Origin: Candidatus Shapirobacteria bacterium UBA4809
Lineage (GTDB): Bacteria; Patescibacteriota; Microgenomatia; UBA12405
Length of the DNA stretch: 10,557 nt
Assembly: GCA_002402535.1 (NCBI GenBank)
Contig: DHGB01000034.1
Coordinates: 1-10,557, forward strand
Reading direction: 5' to 3'
Shown here: piece after piece, positions 1 to 5,656 of the stretch
How the letters are laid out: every line of letters starts with the position of its first letter
Numbering within the stretch: position 1 is the first letter of the stretch
Made by a program: the position numbers and the translations under genes
The notes under the pieces: generated by a model
The model's database searches: none
Seen by the model: the letters and a program-made list of their open reading frames with translations, nothing else
What the model was told of the DNA's origin: nothing

Positions 1-828
1 AAGAAAGTCAGAGAGATTGCCTCGGGCCTGATTGCGGGCAAAGGTTTCCTCATTACTCATATAGTTACCGATGCCGGTAGTGGGGTTTTGAAGATTATTT
101 TTTAGGAAATAAAATTGGGGTAAAAGCCAAAAAGAGTTAACCGCAAAAATTAATAATAAAATTTTTGCGCAATTTACAATTTTCAATTTACAATTTTCAA
201 CAGATGACAAAAACCAAGAAATAAATATTAAAAATATGCAAATTAGATAAACAATAAAAATAGTTTGGACGTAGAATGAGGGAATGGCGAGAATGTTGAT
301 GAAAATTAATTTTTTTAATTTTTGGAGGGACAGGACATTGTCCTGTCCGTACTTGATGGAGTTTAAATATTCCCAGAGAAAATAAATCAGCCAAGGAAAA
401 AAGCCCCAGAAGGTAGAAAAGGGTTCAAAAGCCACCCAAAAATATTGGATGGAGCCAAAATTTAGAAGATAAAATAATGCAGAAATAAAAGAAATAAGAG
501 GAGAGAATTTATTTTTTTTGAGAAGATGAAAGATGCCAAAAGTGCCTAAAAATAACATGGCAAAATGCCAAAGATAGCGGATAAAACTCGTAGGAAGAAA
601 TAAGGTAAAGGGCAGAATTATTAGTTGACGAATTAGGTCGGTGGCGTGAGCCATACCACCAACTAGACCTAGTCCCTGATATTGCTGCCAGACAGCAAAA
701 AGAGAACGCTTTAAATTTAGCCAGATGTTTAATTCCGGCATGAGATTGTCCCAGCCAGTGAGAAAGGTGCCAGGGATGTAGTTGGCTAGACAAAGGAGAC
801 AGAGAATTATGACTAAAAACAGGGCCAT
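1..828 (-). CDS. GT-C-like multi-pass membrane protein, C-terminus beyond window
   Basis: The frame is open from an ATG at 828 to the left edge, giving 276 residues with no stop, so the gene is cut by the window. The product is strongly hydrophobic, with about seven or more membrane segments (roughly residues 1-20, 70-105, 115-160, 175-210, 225-245). Its N-terminus, with a GWDNLMPE motif (Asp27) in the first outside loop, resembles the large GT-C/arabinofuranosyltransferase-like proteins common in CPR genomes; Asp27 would be the usual GT-C catalytic acid, but that is inference. It follows the family 2 glycosyltransferase with only 7 bases between them, so the two are probably one operon building a surface glycan from a lipid-linked sugar. 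No Shine-Dalgarno is visible. The frame contains a 21-bp palindrome and a 14-bp tandem repeat, both in predicted linkers. Confidence 0.75.
   Translation of the reverse strand, partial: MALFLVIILCLLCLANYIPGTFLTGWDNLMPELNIWLNLKRSLFAVWQQYQGLGLVGGMAHATDLIRQLIILPFTLFLPTSFIRYLWHFAMLFLGTFGIFHLLKKNKFSPLISFISALFYLLNFGSIQYFWVAFEPFSTFWGFFPWLIYFLWEYLNSIKYGQDNVLSLQKLKKLIFINILAIPSFYVQTIFIVYLICIFLIFISWFLSSVENCKLKIVNCAKILLLIFAVNSFWLLPQFYFLKNNLQNPTTGIGNYMSNEETFARNQARGNLSDFL
171..198. repeat. 14-bp tandem repeat, two units, inside the membrane-protein gene
   Basis: AATTTACAATTTTC occurs twice head to tail (171-184 and 185-198). The unit is not a multiple of three, so the two units are read in different frames and encode a short polar linker containing ENCKLKIVNC between membrane segments. 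Related A+T-rich words recur at 9469-9497. Confidence 0.8.
328..348. repeat. 21-bp palindrome in coding sequence
   Basis: GGACAGGACA and TGTCCTGTCC form a perfect 10-bp inverted repeat around a single T. It is more GC-rich than its surroundings and encodes part of a YGQDNVLSL linker between two membrane segments, as expected for a small palindromic element tolerated in frame. There is no T-run, so it is not a typical terminator. Confidence 0.8.
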
Positions 829-835
829 TAATTAA

Positions 836-1717
836 TTATACTTGGCTTCGGACAAAAGTGCCGATTTGAGATGCAGATTGATTTTTGCTAATTCCCCTAA
901 CGAAATACCAAAGGGAATAGATGAGTGAGGAGGGGAGCAGAGTAATAACAACAATTTGAGCTAGATTAATAAGTATGGCCTTTGGTGAAGGTTGAAAGCC
1001 GGTTTTAATAGCAGTGAGACGAGACTGGAGAGTTAAATAAAAAGTTTTTTTGGGATTAATTCGAGAAAGAGAATTGTCAACTTGGCGGTAGAAATATAAA
1101 TTGTCTTTAAGATTGGCAAAGAGACCGTACTCAGACAATCTAAAGTATAAATCAACCTCTTCGGCACTGGTTTTAGAAGCAGAATACCAAGTAAAGTTTT
1201 TAGGTAAAAGAGAGCGATTGATCATCATGTAGCCTTGCTGGACGGGGACAGCCCAGAAAAGCATGTCATTAATACTGGCGGAAGAAATTGGAAAATTTTT
1301 AAAACCGATGACCTGATCCTTTTGATTAATGATGGTACATTGAGCACCGACAATGACAGTATTGGGGTTTGATTTTAAAAATTTATATTGTTTTTCGAGA
1401 CGGTCGGAGGTAGAAATATCGTCGGCGTCCATACGAGCTAAATATTTGCATCGAGCCATAGAAATGGCGATATTTGAATTAATAGAAACACCCAAATTTA
1501 GACGATTGCGGTAAATACGGATCCGGGGATCGCGACGGGCGTAGAATTTGATTATTTTCCAGGAATTATCAGTTGAGTGATCATCGATAATGATAAATTC
1601 AAAATTAGCTAAAGTTTGATTGAGGATAGATTCGATGGACTCGGACAAATAGGGGGCGGCATTAAATACCGGCATATATACTGAAAGAATAGGTTTTTTA
1701 ATTTTGTAGTTGGTCAT
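836..1717 (-). CDS. family 2 glycosyltransferase with C-terminal membrane segment
   Basis: This 293-residue protein transfers a sugar from a nucleotide sugar to an acceptor, probably at the inner face of the membrane. The GT-A fold is clear: the N-terminal strand VYMPVFNAAPYL (13-24), nucleotide-binding IIIDDHSTDNS (42-52, Asp45/Asp46), the metal-binding DADD motif in ARMDADD (94-100), and the likely catalytic base region SAEEVDLYFRL (184-194). A hydrophobic stretch at about 246-272 should anchor it. Its length is normal for single-domain GT2 enzymes. It sits between a lipoprotein gene and the GT-C-like gene, and the 7-base gap to the latter suggests co-translation. A weak GGAT lies before the ATG, and a stem-loop separates it from the lipoprotein gene. 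Donor and acceptor cannot be told from sequence. Confidence 0.93.
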   Translation of the reverse strand: MTNYKIKKPILSVYMPVFNAAPYLSESIESILNQTLANFEFIIIDDHSTDNSWKIIKFYARRDPRIRIYRNRLNLGVSINSNIAISMARCKYLARMDADDISTSDRLEKQYKFLKSNPNTVIVGAQCTIINQKDQVIGFKNFPISSASINDMLFWAVPVQQGYMMINRSLLPKNFTWYSASKTSAEEVDLYFRLSEYGLFANLKDNLYFYRQVDNSLSRINPKKTFYLTLQSRLTAIKTGFQPSPKAILINLAQIVVITLLPSSLIYSLWYFVRGISKNQSASQIGTFVRSQV

Positions 1718-1723
1718 TTATCC

Positions 1724-1762
1724 AAATACAGGGACCTAATAAATAGATCCCTGTATTTTTTT
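1724..1762. terminator. stem-loop with T-run between lipoprotein and GT2 genes
   Basis: An 11-bp perfect stem (AAATACAGGGA at 1724-1734, TCCCTGTATTT at 1748-1758) encloses a 13-base loop. On the plus strand it runs straight into seven T's, the classic intrinsic terminator shape, but no plus-strand gene ends here. On the minus strand it lies just after the lipoprotein stop (1776) and ends 6 bases before the GT2 start, with only a weak U-run, so it may act as a partial terminator or an mRNA-end stabiliser. Confidence 0.65.
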
Positions 1763-1775
1763 AAACTAAAAATAA

Positions 1776-2543
1776 TTATTTGGTACTTTTTTCCGGAGAG
1801 GGCATTATTTCAGTACCGTTACTAATAATGATATCTTTGGGAATGCTAGATAACAAATCCGGGGTAACTCGAGCTAGAACTAAAGGATTATCGATATCAA
1901 AATTTCCATTTCTGATTTGGTCGATTATTCTTTGAAGATCTTTATCGGCAAAATCTTTTTGACTATCAGGCCTAATGGCGATTTCACCATTTCTCATTTG
2001 AAAGTCGTAGACTCCGGGACTTAAAGTTAATAAGACTCCGTCTTCAATTTGATAATCACCTTGCTTGAATCCACCAGAAAATAATCTAGCGGTAGAACCT
2101 TCGGGAACTGAAACCTGAACTGTTTGCCAGGTTTGTTCGACGGTTTCCAGTTGCTCTTTAGTTAATTCTTGATTCCAAGGAATTTCAGGAAAAAGGAAAG
2201 ATCTGGAGGTATAAGTTGATCGAATTCCGTACTCAGGAGTATCTAAGTGTTCGGCAAAAGAAGCAGTAGCTTCATTTAATCCGGCTTTAATATCGGGGGA
2301 ACTGGCAATTAAAAACTCCGGAGCTTTTTGGGTCTCTGTGACCCGAGGAGTAATTTCTACTGGAGTTGAAGTACTGTATCCTTGTAAACCAGTATCAGCA
2401 TCGGGAGTAAAAGTAGCTGTAATAGGAGTAGGAGCTTTGTCAACAACTGGTGACTCAGAGGGTTTACAGGCAGCTAACTGAGAGCCAACAATAAACGCAG
2501 TAAATATTCTTACAGAATTTTTTACTAATTTTTCTTTATTCAT
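1776..2543 (-). CDS. predicted lipoprotein, function unknown
   Basis: This 255-residue protein has a typical bacterial lipoprotein signal: basic N-terminus MNKEKLVKNSVR, a hydrophobic core, and lipobox LAAC with the modified cysteine at position 26. A Pro/Thr/Ser-rich linker follows (about 27-75), as in proteins that stand off the membrane. The remaining ~180 residues look folded, with a beta-rich section (about 150-195) and an acidic helix (IIDQIRNG region), but I recognise no family and no catalytic motif. It is the first gene of the minus-strand block whose later genes are glycosyltransferases, so a surface role is likely. A promoter with a predicted short leader lies upstream (2587-2615), and a stem-loop follows the stop. 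Confidence 0.85.
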   Translation of the reverse strand: MNKEKLVKNSVRIFTAFIVGSQLAACKPSESPVVDKAPTPITATFTPDADTGLQGYSTSTPVEITPRVTETQKAPEFLIASSPDIKAGLNEATASFAEHLDTPEYGIRSTYTSRSFLFPEIPWNQELTKEQLETVEQTWQTVQVSVPEGSTARLFSGGFKQGDYQIEDGVLLTLSPGVYDFQMRNGEIAIRPDSQKDFADKDLQRIIDQIRNGNFDIDNPLVLARVTPDLLSSIPKDIIISNGTEIMPSPEKSTK

Positions 2544-2586
2544 TTTTTTAAATTAAATAATTAATATTTAAACGTTAAATGTTATA

Positions 2587-2615
2587 AGTATATCAGATTA
2601 TGACTTACCCGTCTA
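2587..2615 (-). promoter_or_regulatory. promoter of the lipoprotein gene
   Basis: Extended -10 TGATATACT (2595-2587, box TATACT) with TAGACG (four of six matches to TTGACA) 17 bp upstream at 2615-2610. The predicted start near 2580 leaves a leader of about 37 bases. No Shine-Dalgarno is visible before the ATG at 2543. Confidence 0.5.
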
Positions 2616-2644
2616 TAATATATTTTTTTATATTATTAAATTTT

Positions 2645-2758
2645 ATTAAAACCAAAGGAGATAAGGGGTGGAGTCGGAGCTCCGCCAGAGGCGGACAGGC
2701 ACCCACTCCTTATTCTCCTCTGGCCTTAATGGCCAGAATTTATGGTTAAAAAAATTAA
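2645..2758. repeat. nested GC-rich palindromic element
   Basis: Several stems nest here: outer TTAAAACCA against TGGTTAAAA, then GGAGATAAGGGGTG (2657-2670) against CACTCCTTATTCTCC with one gap and a mismatch, then inner hairpin TCCGCC-AGA-GGCGGA (2681-2695), and a side hairpin TCTGGCC-TTAAT-GGCCAGA (2719-2737). GCCAGAGG (2684-2691) can pair instead with CCTCTGGC (2717-2724), so two folds compete. It stands out as GC-rich in an A+T-rich gap. There is no coding frame and no T-run. A repeated mobile palindrome is the simplest reading; a structured RNA is an alternative. Confidence 0.65.
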
Positions 2759-2866
2759 AAGTTGACTATAACAATCAACAATTAATTGTAAGGAAGTGTA
2801 TCAAGAAAATGCAATAATGTCAAGTTATAGGATAGATAAATGATAAATTTAGGGAGTAAATTTTAT

Positions 2867-2886
2867 GGACTGGAAAAGGACTGGAA
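2867..2886. promoter_or_regulatory. direct repeat, candidate antitoxin operator
   Basis: GGACTGGAA is repeated exactly at 2867-2875 and 2878-2886, an 11-bp period or about one helical turn, directly upstream of the TATAAT box. Ribbon-helix-helix antitoxins usually repress their own operon by binding tandem repeats at the promoter, so this is a plausible operator. The assignment rests on position and spacing. Confidence 0.5.
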
Positions 2887-2892
2887 TAGGGG

Positions 2893-2898
2893 TATAAT
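2893..2898 (+). promoter_or_regulatory. -10 box of toxin-antitoxin operon (leaderless)
   Basis: A perfect TATAAT ends 6 bases before the ATG at 2905, so the predicted transcript starts at or next to the A of the start codon. No good -35 is present at 17 bp; the direct repeats occupy that space. Confidence 0.6.
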
Positions 2899-2904
2899 AA
2901 GTTT

Positions 2905-3156
2905 ATGGAAACACAAATGACACAAATAAAAATAAACCTGCCAATGGCTTTAAAAAAGAAAATTAAAGCTAGGGCGAATAAGTGGGGACTCAGTTTGGCG
3001 ACTTATATCAGATATATGATTGTTAACAAAGTAGAGGAAGAGTATCCCACTTTTGAAGCATCGGAAAGAGTGAAAAAAACTATTAGAGATATTGAAAACG
3101 GGAAAGAAAAAACAATTAAAGTGAAAAATCTTACAGAATTTTTTGATAAAATGTAA
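2905..3156 (+). CDS. RelB/DinJ-like ribbon-helix-helix antitoxin
   Basis: This 83-residue protein should neutralise the toxin encoded 2 bases downstream and repress the operon. Residues 5-43 read as a ribbon-helix-helix DNA-binding domain: a strand TQIKINLP, then two helices with the LSLATYIRYMIVNKV pattern. The charged C-terminal half (about 44-83) would be the toxin-wrapping tail. Length and order (antitoxin first) are typical of type II pairs. The start at 2905 fits a leaderless mRNA from the TATAAT box 6 bases upstream; an internal ATG at 2917 is a possible alternative start. The sequence is too divergent to name a subfamily firmly. Confidence 0.8.
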   Translation: METQMTQIKINLPMALKKKIKARANKWGLSLATYIRYMIVNKVEEEYPTFEASERVKKTIRDIENGKEKTIKVKNLTEFFDKM

Positions 3157-3158
3157 GA

Positions 3159-3431
3159 GTGGAGTATGAATTTTCCGAAAAAGTTTATAAAAAATTAAAA
3201 AGGTTAAAGAGAAAAGACTACGAGTTATTTTCCCTGATAAAAATTAAATTAGAGATTTTTAGAATCGATGAAAAAAGACCTTCGTTGAGATTGCATAAAT
3301 TGAGTGGTGGAATGATGGAAAGCTGGAGTATTTCAATAAATGAAAGTATTAGAATGGTATTTTATTATCGGAATAAGAGGAGAGTAGTATTTACTAATTT
3401 TGGAAAACACGAAGAAGTGTATAAGAGATAG
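3159..3431 (+). CDS. RelE/YafQ-family toxin (predicted mRNA interferase)
   Basis: This 90-residue basic protein has the compact RelE/ParE-superfamily layout: N-terminal helices rich in Lys (KVYKKLKRLKRKDYELFSLI), a central HKLSGGMMESWSISI strand pair (46-60), SIRMVFYY (63-70) and C-terminal FGKHEEVYKR (81-90). Arg65, His84 and Tyr88 sit where YoeB/YafQ enzymes carry catalytic residues, which favours ribosome-dependent mRNA cleavage over a ParE-type gyrase poison, though that is inference. The start is GTG, 2 bases after the antitoxin stop; the nearby ATG at 3166 is out of frame. The tight spacing means the pair is translationally linked. It ends 17 bases before the convergent GalU-type gene, with no terminator seen. 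Confidence 0.82.
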   Translation: MEYEFSEKVYKKLKRLKRKDYELFSLIKIKLEIFRIDEKRPSLRLHKLSGGMMESWSISINESIRMVFYYRNKRRVVFTNFGKHEEVYKR

Positions 3432-3448
3432 ATATATTACAAAATAGC

Positions 3449-4345
3449 TTAGAGATGTTTGATAAATTCTCTTATTTCTGGAGCGAATTCTTCATTTAGC
3501 ATAGCTACAGCCAGATTGGCTTTGAGCCAGCGAAGAGGATCTCCGGTGGTCATCCAATCAGATTCAGTATCGGTTGCTTCAGTAATAACAATGTCATTGG
3601 CTGCGAGAGTGTTGACGGCATCGGCAAACCAGAGTTCATTGCCTTTACCGGTGGATTGAGAAGTTAAAATTGGCCATAATTTTTTGGAGTTAACGATGAA
3701 ACGGCCACCTTGGCCAAAGAAGGAGGGGGCCTTGTCAGCTGGTAATTTTTCATACATTCCAGAAATACGATTTGGGTATTTTGAGTCTTTAATATATTTG
3801 GCTGAACCATAACGGGCAATTTCAATGGGGCCAACATTTTTAACAGAATCAACGATAGCTGGAGAATATTTTTCAAAGGTGGAGATCATTTTTTTGAGGT
3901 AACGTCCGGTCTCTTTTTCGACGATTAAATCATCACCAAACATATAGACAAAAGGATCATCACCGATAAAGGATTTGGCGGCCAATAGGGGGGAGGCATT
4001 GCCATAGGGAAGGCTGGGAGATTGAGGTACTAGTTTAAGAGTCTTTAGATTTTGGTTGATTTTTTTGAGTGAATCGAGGGCTTCTAATTTATTGACGGAT
4101 TTAAGATAAGTTTCCCAGTCCTCATTGGCTTTAAAATAGTTTCTAATCGTTTTTTCGCCGTGACGATGGACGATGCAAAGCTCAGTAATACCGGCAGCAA
4201 TAGCCTCTTCGACTAAGTATTGAATATTTGGTTTACTGAGAATGGGGACGAGTTCTTTGGCATAAGCTTTGACGGTGGGTAAAAAACGGGTGCCGCGACC
4301 AGCGGCGGCAATAACTGCTTTGGTGACGGGGATACTTTTTGTCAT
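3449..4345 (-). CDS. galU: UTP-glucose-1-phosphate uridylyltransferase family protein
   Basis: It probably makes UDP-glucose from UTP and glucose-1-phosphate, a sugar donor for the envelope glycosyltransferases; a related sugar nucleotide is possible. With the ATG at 4345 it has 298 residues, normal for GalU. Motifs: AAGRGTRFLP nucleotide loop (14-23), KELVPILSKPNIQYLVEEAI (30-49), PQSPSLPYGNASPLL (107-121), the catalytic FGDD (136-139) where GalU has a metal-binding Asp, and GKGNELWFADA toward the C-terminus. An in-frame TTG at 4378 would add 11 residues and overlap the Nudix gene; the ATG is preferred because the extended -10 TGGTACAAT ends 8 bases before it and family homology starts shortly after. 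The N-terminal G-R-G-T-R loop is slightly unlike E. coli's. Confidence 0.88.
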   Translation of the reverse strand: MTKSIPVTKAVIAAAGRGTRFLPTVKAYAKELVPILSKPNIQYLVEEAIAAGITELCIVHRHGEKTIRNYFKANEDWETYLKSVNKLEALDSLKKINQNLKTLKLVPQSPSLPYGNASPLLAAKSFIGDDPFVYMFGDDLIVEKETGRYLKKMISTFEKYSPAIVDSVKNVGPIEIARYGSAKYIKDSKYPNRISGMYEKLPADKAPSFFGQGGRFIVNSKKLWPILTSQSTGKGNELWFADAVNTLAANDIVITEATDTESDWMTTGDPLRWLKANLAVAMLNEEFAPEIREFIKHL

Positions 4346-4353
4346 ATAAAATG

Positions 4354-4362
4354 ATTGTACCA
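4354..4362 (-). promoter_or_regulatory. extended -10 before the galU-like gene (leaderless)
   Basis: TGGTACAAT (TG-N-TACAAT) ends 8 bases before the ATG at 4345. It lies in the short gap after the Nudix stop (4371), so galU can be transcribed apart from the upstream genes. No clear -35. Confidence 0.5.
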
Positions 4363-4370
4363 GAAATAGA

Positions 4371-4901
4371 TTAGACAAAATCGCCGTGATAATACTTGTC
4401 TAGAGTCTCTTTAGTGTGATAGTCGATTTCTCCCGTTTTTTCCATTTTGGTAGCTTCGTCGTGGGATATAAATTTGGTTTTCTCAACTTCGTCGGTATCA
4501 ATAACTATTTTGGTATTTTTGGGAAACTTGCCCATAAAGAGGTAGCCAAAAGAAAGGTGGTCGCCTGAATCGTATTTTCTTTTTTCGACAAATTTTAATT
4601 CTGTGTCAAAGCCTAGTTCTTCTTTTAACTCCATGTGGGCGGCCTCCTTGGGAGTTTTCCCAACGGGGACATGGCCAACAGCAGTAGTGGTCCAAGAACC
4701 CGGGAAAAATTTCTTTTTAAAACTCCTCTGTTGAATCAAAATCTCGTCTCGGTCGTTGTAAATTAAAACGCCAATTTCACGATGAAGAATTCTTTTACCA
4801 GCATGAATAGTTTCTTTGGGTAGTTGACCGATTATTTCGTCTTTTTCGTTAACAACGTCTAATATTTCTATTTGATTGTCAGCCTGGTGATTAGTGGACA
4901 T
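4371..4901 (-). CDS. Nudix protein of the isopentenyl-diphosphate isomerase-like type
   Basis: This 176-residue protein has the type I IPP isomerase/YfcD-like fold pattern: ILDVVNEKDEIIGQ, then HAGKRILHREIGVLIYN (33-49, with His33 and His40 as in isomerase metal ligands), GSWTTTAVGH (68-77) and a Nudix box at 76-98. The box is degenerate: Lys82 replaces the first Glu and Met90 replaces Arg, while Glu91, Glu94 and Glu95 remain. The catalytic Cys of true isomerases (in the SVCGH motif) is Val75 here, so isomerase activity is doubtful; hydrolysis of a nucleotide-type pyrophosphate is more likely. It starts 21 bases after tRNA-Ala and probably shares its transcript; no good promoter or Shine-Dalgarno is visible in that gap. 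Confidence 0.8.
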   Translation of the reverse strand: MSTNHQADNQIEILDVVNEKDEIIGQLPKETIHAGKRILHREIGVLIYNDRDEILIQQRSFKKKFFPGSWTTTAVGHVPVGKTPKEAAHMELKEELGFDTELKFVEKRKYDSGDHLSFGYLFMGKFPKNTKIVIDTDEVEKTKFISHDEATKMEKTGEIDYHTKETLDKYYHGDFV

Positions 4902-4922
4902 TTATATTATGGATTAATAATG

Positions 4923-4995
4923 TGGACCCAAGGGGACTCGAACCCCTGACCTTTCCCATGCCATGGGAACGCGCTACCAACTACGCTATGGGCCC
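4923..4995 (-). tRNA. tRNA-Ala (anticodon GGC)
   Basis: All arms fold within 73 bases: 7-bp acceptor GGGCCCA/TGGGTCC containing the alanine identity pair G3:U70, a D arm with GG in the loop, anticodon stem TTCCC/GGGAA around ATGGCAT (anticodon GGC, reading GCC/GCU), a 5-base variable loop, and T arm AGGGG-TTCGAGT-CCCCT. The discriminator is A; CCA is not encoded, so it must be added after transcription. Confidence 0.97.
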
Positions 4996-5008
4996 AATAA
5001 AACAGTAA

Positions 5009-5017
5009 ATTTTATCA
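5009..5017 (-). promoter_or_regulatory. extended -10 before tRNA-Ala
   Basis: TGATAAAAT (TG-N-TAAAAT) lies in the 29-base gap between the two tRNAs. Transcription would start near 5002, about 7 bases before the mature 5' end, suggesting tRNA-Ala has its own promoter. Confidence 0.45.
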
Positions 5018-5024
5018 TATTGTG

Positions 5025-5095
5025 CAGGCCTGCCATGAGTCGAACATGGAAAAAAGGTTTTGGAGACCTTCGTGATACCATTTCACCACAGGCCT
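5025..5095 (-). tRNA. tRNA-Trp (anticodon CCA)
   Basis: It folds in 71 bases: acceptor AGGCCTG/CAGGCCT, D stem GTGA/TCAC with GG in the loop, anticodon stem AAGGT/ACCTT around CTCCAAA (anticodon CCA), a 4-base variable loop and T arm CCATG-TTCGACT-CATGG. The G discriminator is the tryptophan identity base. CCA is not encoded. The anticodon reads UGG only, consistent with UGA being a stop. Confidence 0.97.
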
Positions 5096-5111
5096 AAGAT
5101 TGAATAAGGAT

Positions 5112-5120
5112 ATTTTAACA
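5112..5120 (-). promoter_or_regulatory. extended -10 before tRNA-Trp
   Basis: TGTTAAAAT (TG-N-TAAAAT) sits between the carD-like stop and tRNA-Trp. The predicted start near 5105 gives a leader of about 10 bases. The box matches that before tRNA-Ala and bL33 (TAAAAT). Confidence 0.5.
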
Positions 5121-5141
5121 TCTGGAGAGTTATTAAAAAAT

Positions 5142-5648
5142 TTAGAGTAGGGAGAGGATCTTTTTTTCGATGGATTCGGTTTTCTTTTTGGTAACAAAGG
5201 CAATTTCAGCAGAAAGATGATGGATAATTTTGTTGGTAATATCCTGGTAATTTGCAGAAAATTTTTCAGCGGTGGCAATTTTATTGGCACAGAGCTGTTT
5301 TAAGACATAGACAGTTTTGAGAGGATCATTAAGATACAAAATTTCTTTGATAGTTTTAAAATCAAAAATGGTATTGCTGTCAAGTGGTTTTTTGAGAAGC
5401 TTATAAATTTCATTGACTTCTTTGGGATCAATTAGGTGGCGGAGACCACTTTTGGAAATATTTTCGACGGGAATAGAAAAGGTGGCGAATTTTTCGGTTG
5501 ATTCAATGGGGCGGTAAAGAAAATATTCGCATTGATTACCCCGATAATCTTTTTTTATTTCTTTACCAAAAATTTGATAAATATTTTCAAAATCGGTGAG
5601 ATAATCTTTGACAGAAAATCTGTTTTTGAGGATGGGAGTTGAGGAAAT
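5142..5648 (-). CDS. CarD/CdnL-like RNA polymerase-binding regulator with a non-standard start
   Basis: The frame is open for about 170 residues but has no ATG, GTG or TTG before residue ~104. The protein reads as CarD/CdnL: an N-terminal beta domain (about 11-63, ending FSIPVENISKSGLR, like the family's IPVDNAEELGLR), then DPKEVNEIYKLLKKP, and an alpha-helical C-terminal half (about 100-168) ending AEIAFVTKKKTESIEKKI, like the family's ELALALGISEEEAEE. Such proteins bind the RNA polymerase beta subunit and stabilise open complexes. An in-frame ATT (5648) or ATA (5651) lies 8 or 5 bases after a perfect extended -10, so a leaderless AUU or AUA start is my best guess; 168 residues from ATT fits the family. 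A sequence error or decay of the start codon is the alternative. tRNA genes follow on the same strand. Confidence 0.7.
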   Translation of the reverse strand: MSSTPILKNRFSVKDYLTDFENIYQIFGKEIKKDYRGNQCEYFLYRPIESTEKFATFSIPVENISKSGLRHLIDPKEVNEIYKLLKKPLDSNTIFDFKTIKEILYLNDPLKTVYVLKQLCANKIATAEKFSANYQDITNKIIHHLSAEIAFVTKKKTESIEKKILSLL

Positions 5649-5654
5649 TATAGT
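5626..5654 (+). promoter_or_regulatory. promoter of the kinase-deaminase-HAD operon
   Basis: TTGAGG (5626-5631, four of six to consensus) and TATAGT (5649-5654, five of six) are 17 bp apart. The predicted start near 5661 gives a leader of about 29 bases. It overlaps the first codons of the divergent carD-like gene, and the opposing -10 is 3 bases away, so the two promoters probably compete. Confidence 0.45.
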
Positions 5655-5656
5655 TT

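Larger units (their letters stand above)
2544..2904. other. 361-bp gene-free divergent intergenic region
   Basis: It separates the divergent lipoprotein and toxin-antitoxin genes. I see no convincing reading frame. It contains the lipoprotein promoter (2587-2615), a GC-rich nested palindrome (about 2645-2758), a perfect 12-bp palindrome ACAATTAATTGT at 2778-2789, and, next to the antitoxin start, an 11-bp-spaced direct repeat and a TATAAT box. The rest is A+T-rich and featureless. Confidence 0.7.

Noticed and set aside
197..394. 65-residue minus-strand open frame
   Set aside because: Shadow of the membrane-protein gene in another frame.
509..793. 94-residue minus-strand open frame
   Set aside because: It overlaps the GT-C-like gene in another frame and lacks protein-like character; the edge-truncated 1-828 frame is hydrophobic, continuous and family-like.
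2761..2790. TTGACT at 2762-2767 as a -35 box, with palindrome ACAATTAATTGT as operator
   Set aside because: No -10-like sequence lies 16-18 bp downstream; the palindrome is A+T-rich and could occur by chance.
4346..4378. TTG start extending GalU by 11 residues
   Set aside because: It would overlap the Nudix gene, and the extended -10 lies between it and the ATG at 4345.
5015..5290. 91-residue minus-strand open frame
   Set aside because: It runs through tRNA-Trp and is out of frame with the carD-like protein.
5142..5339. 65-residue frame with TTG start taken as a whole gene
   Set aside because: It is only the C-terminal part of the carD-like frame, which continues upstream for over 100 codons with clear family similarity.
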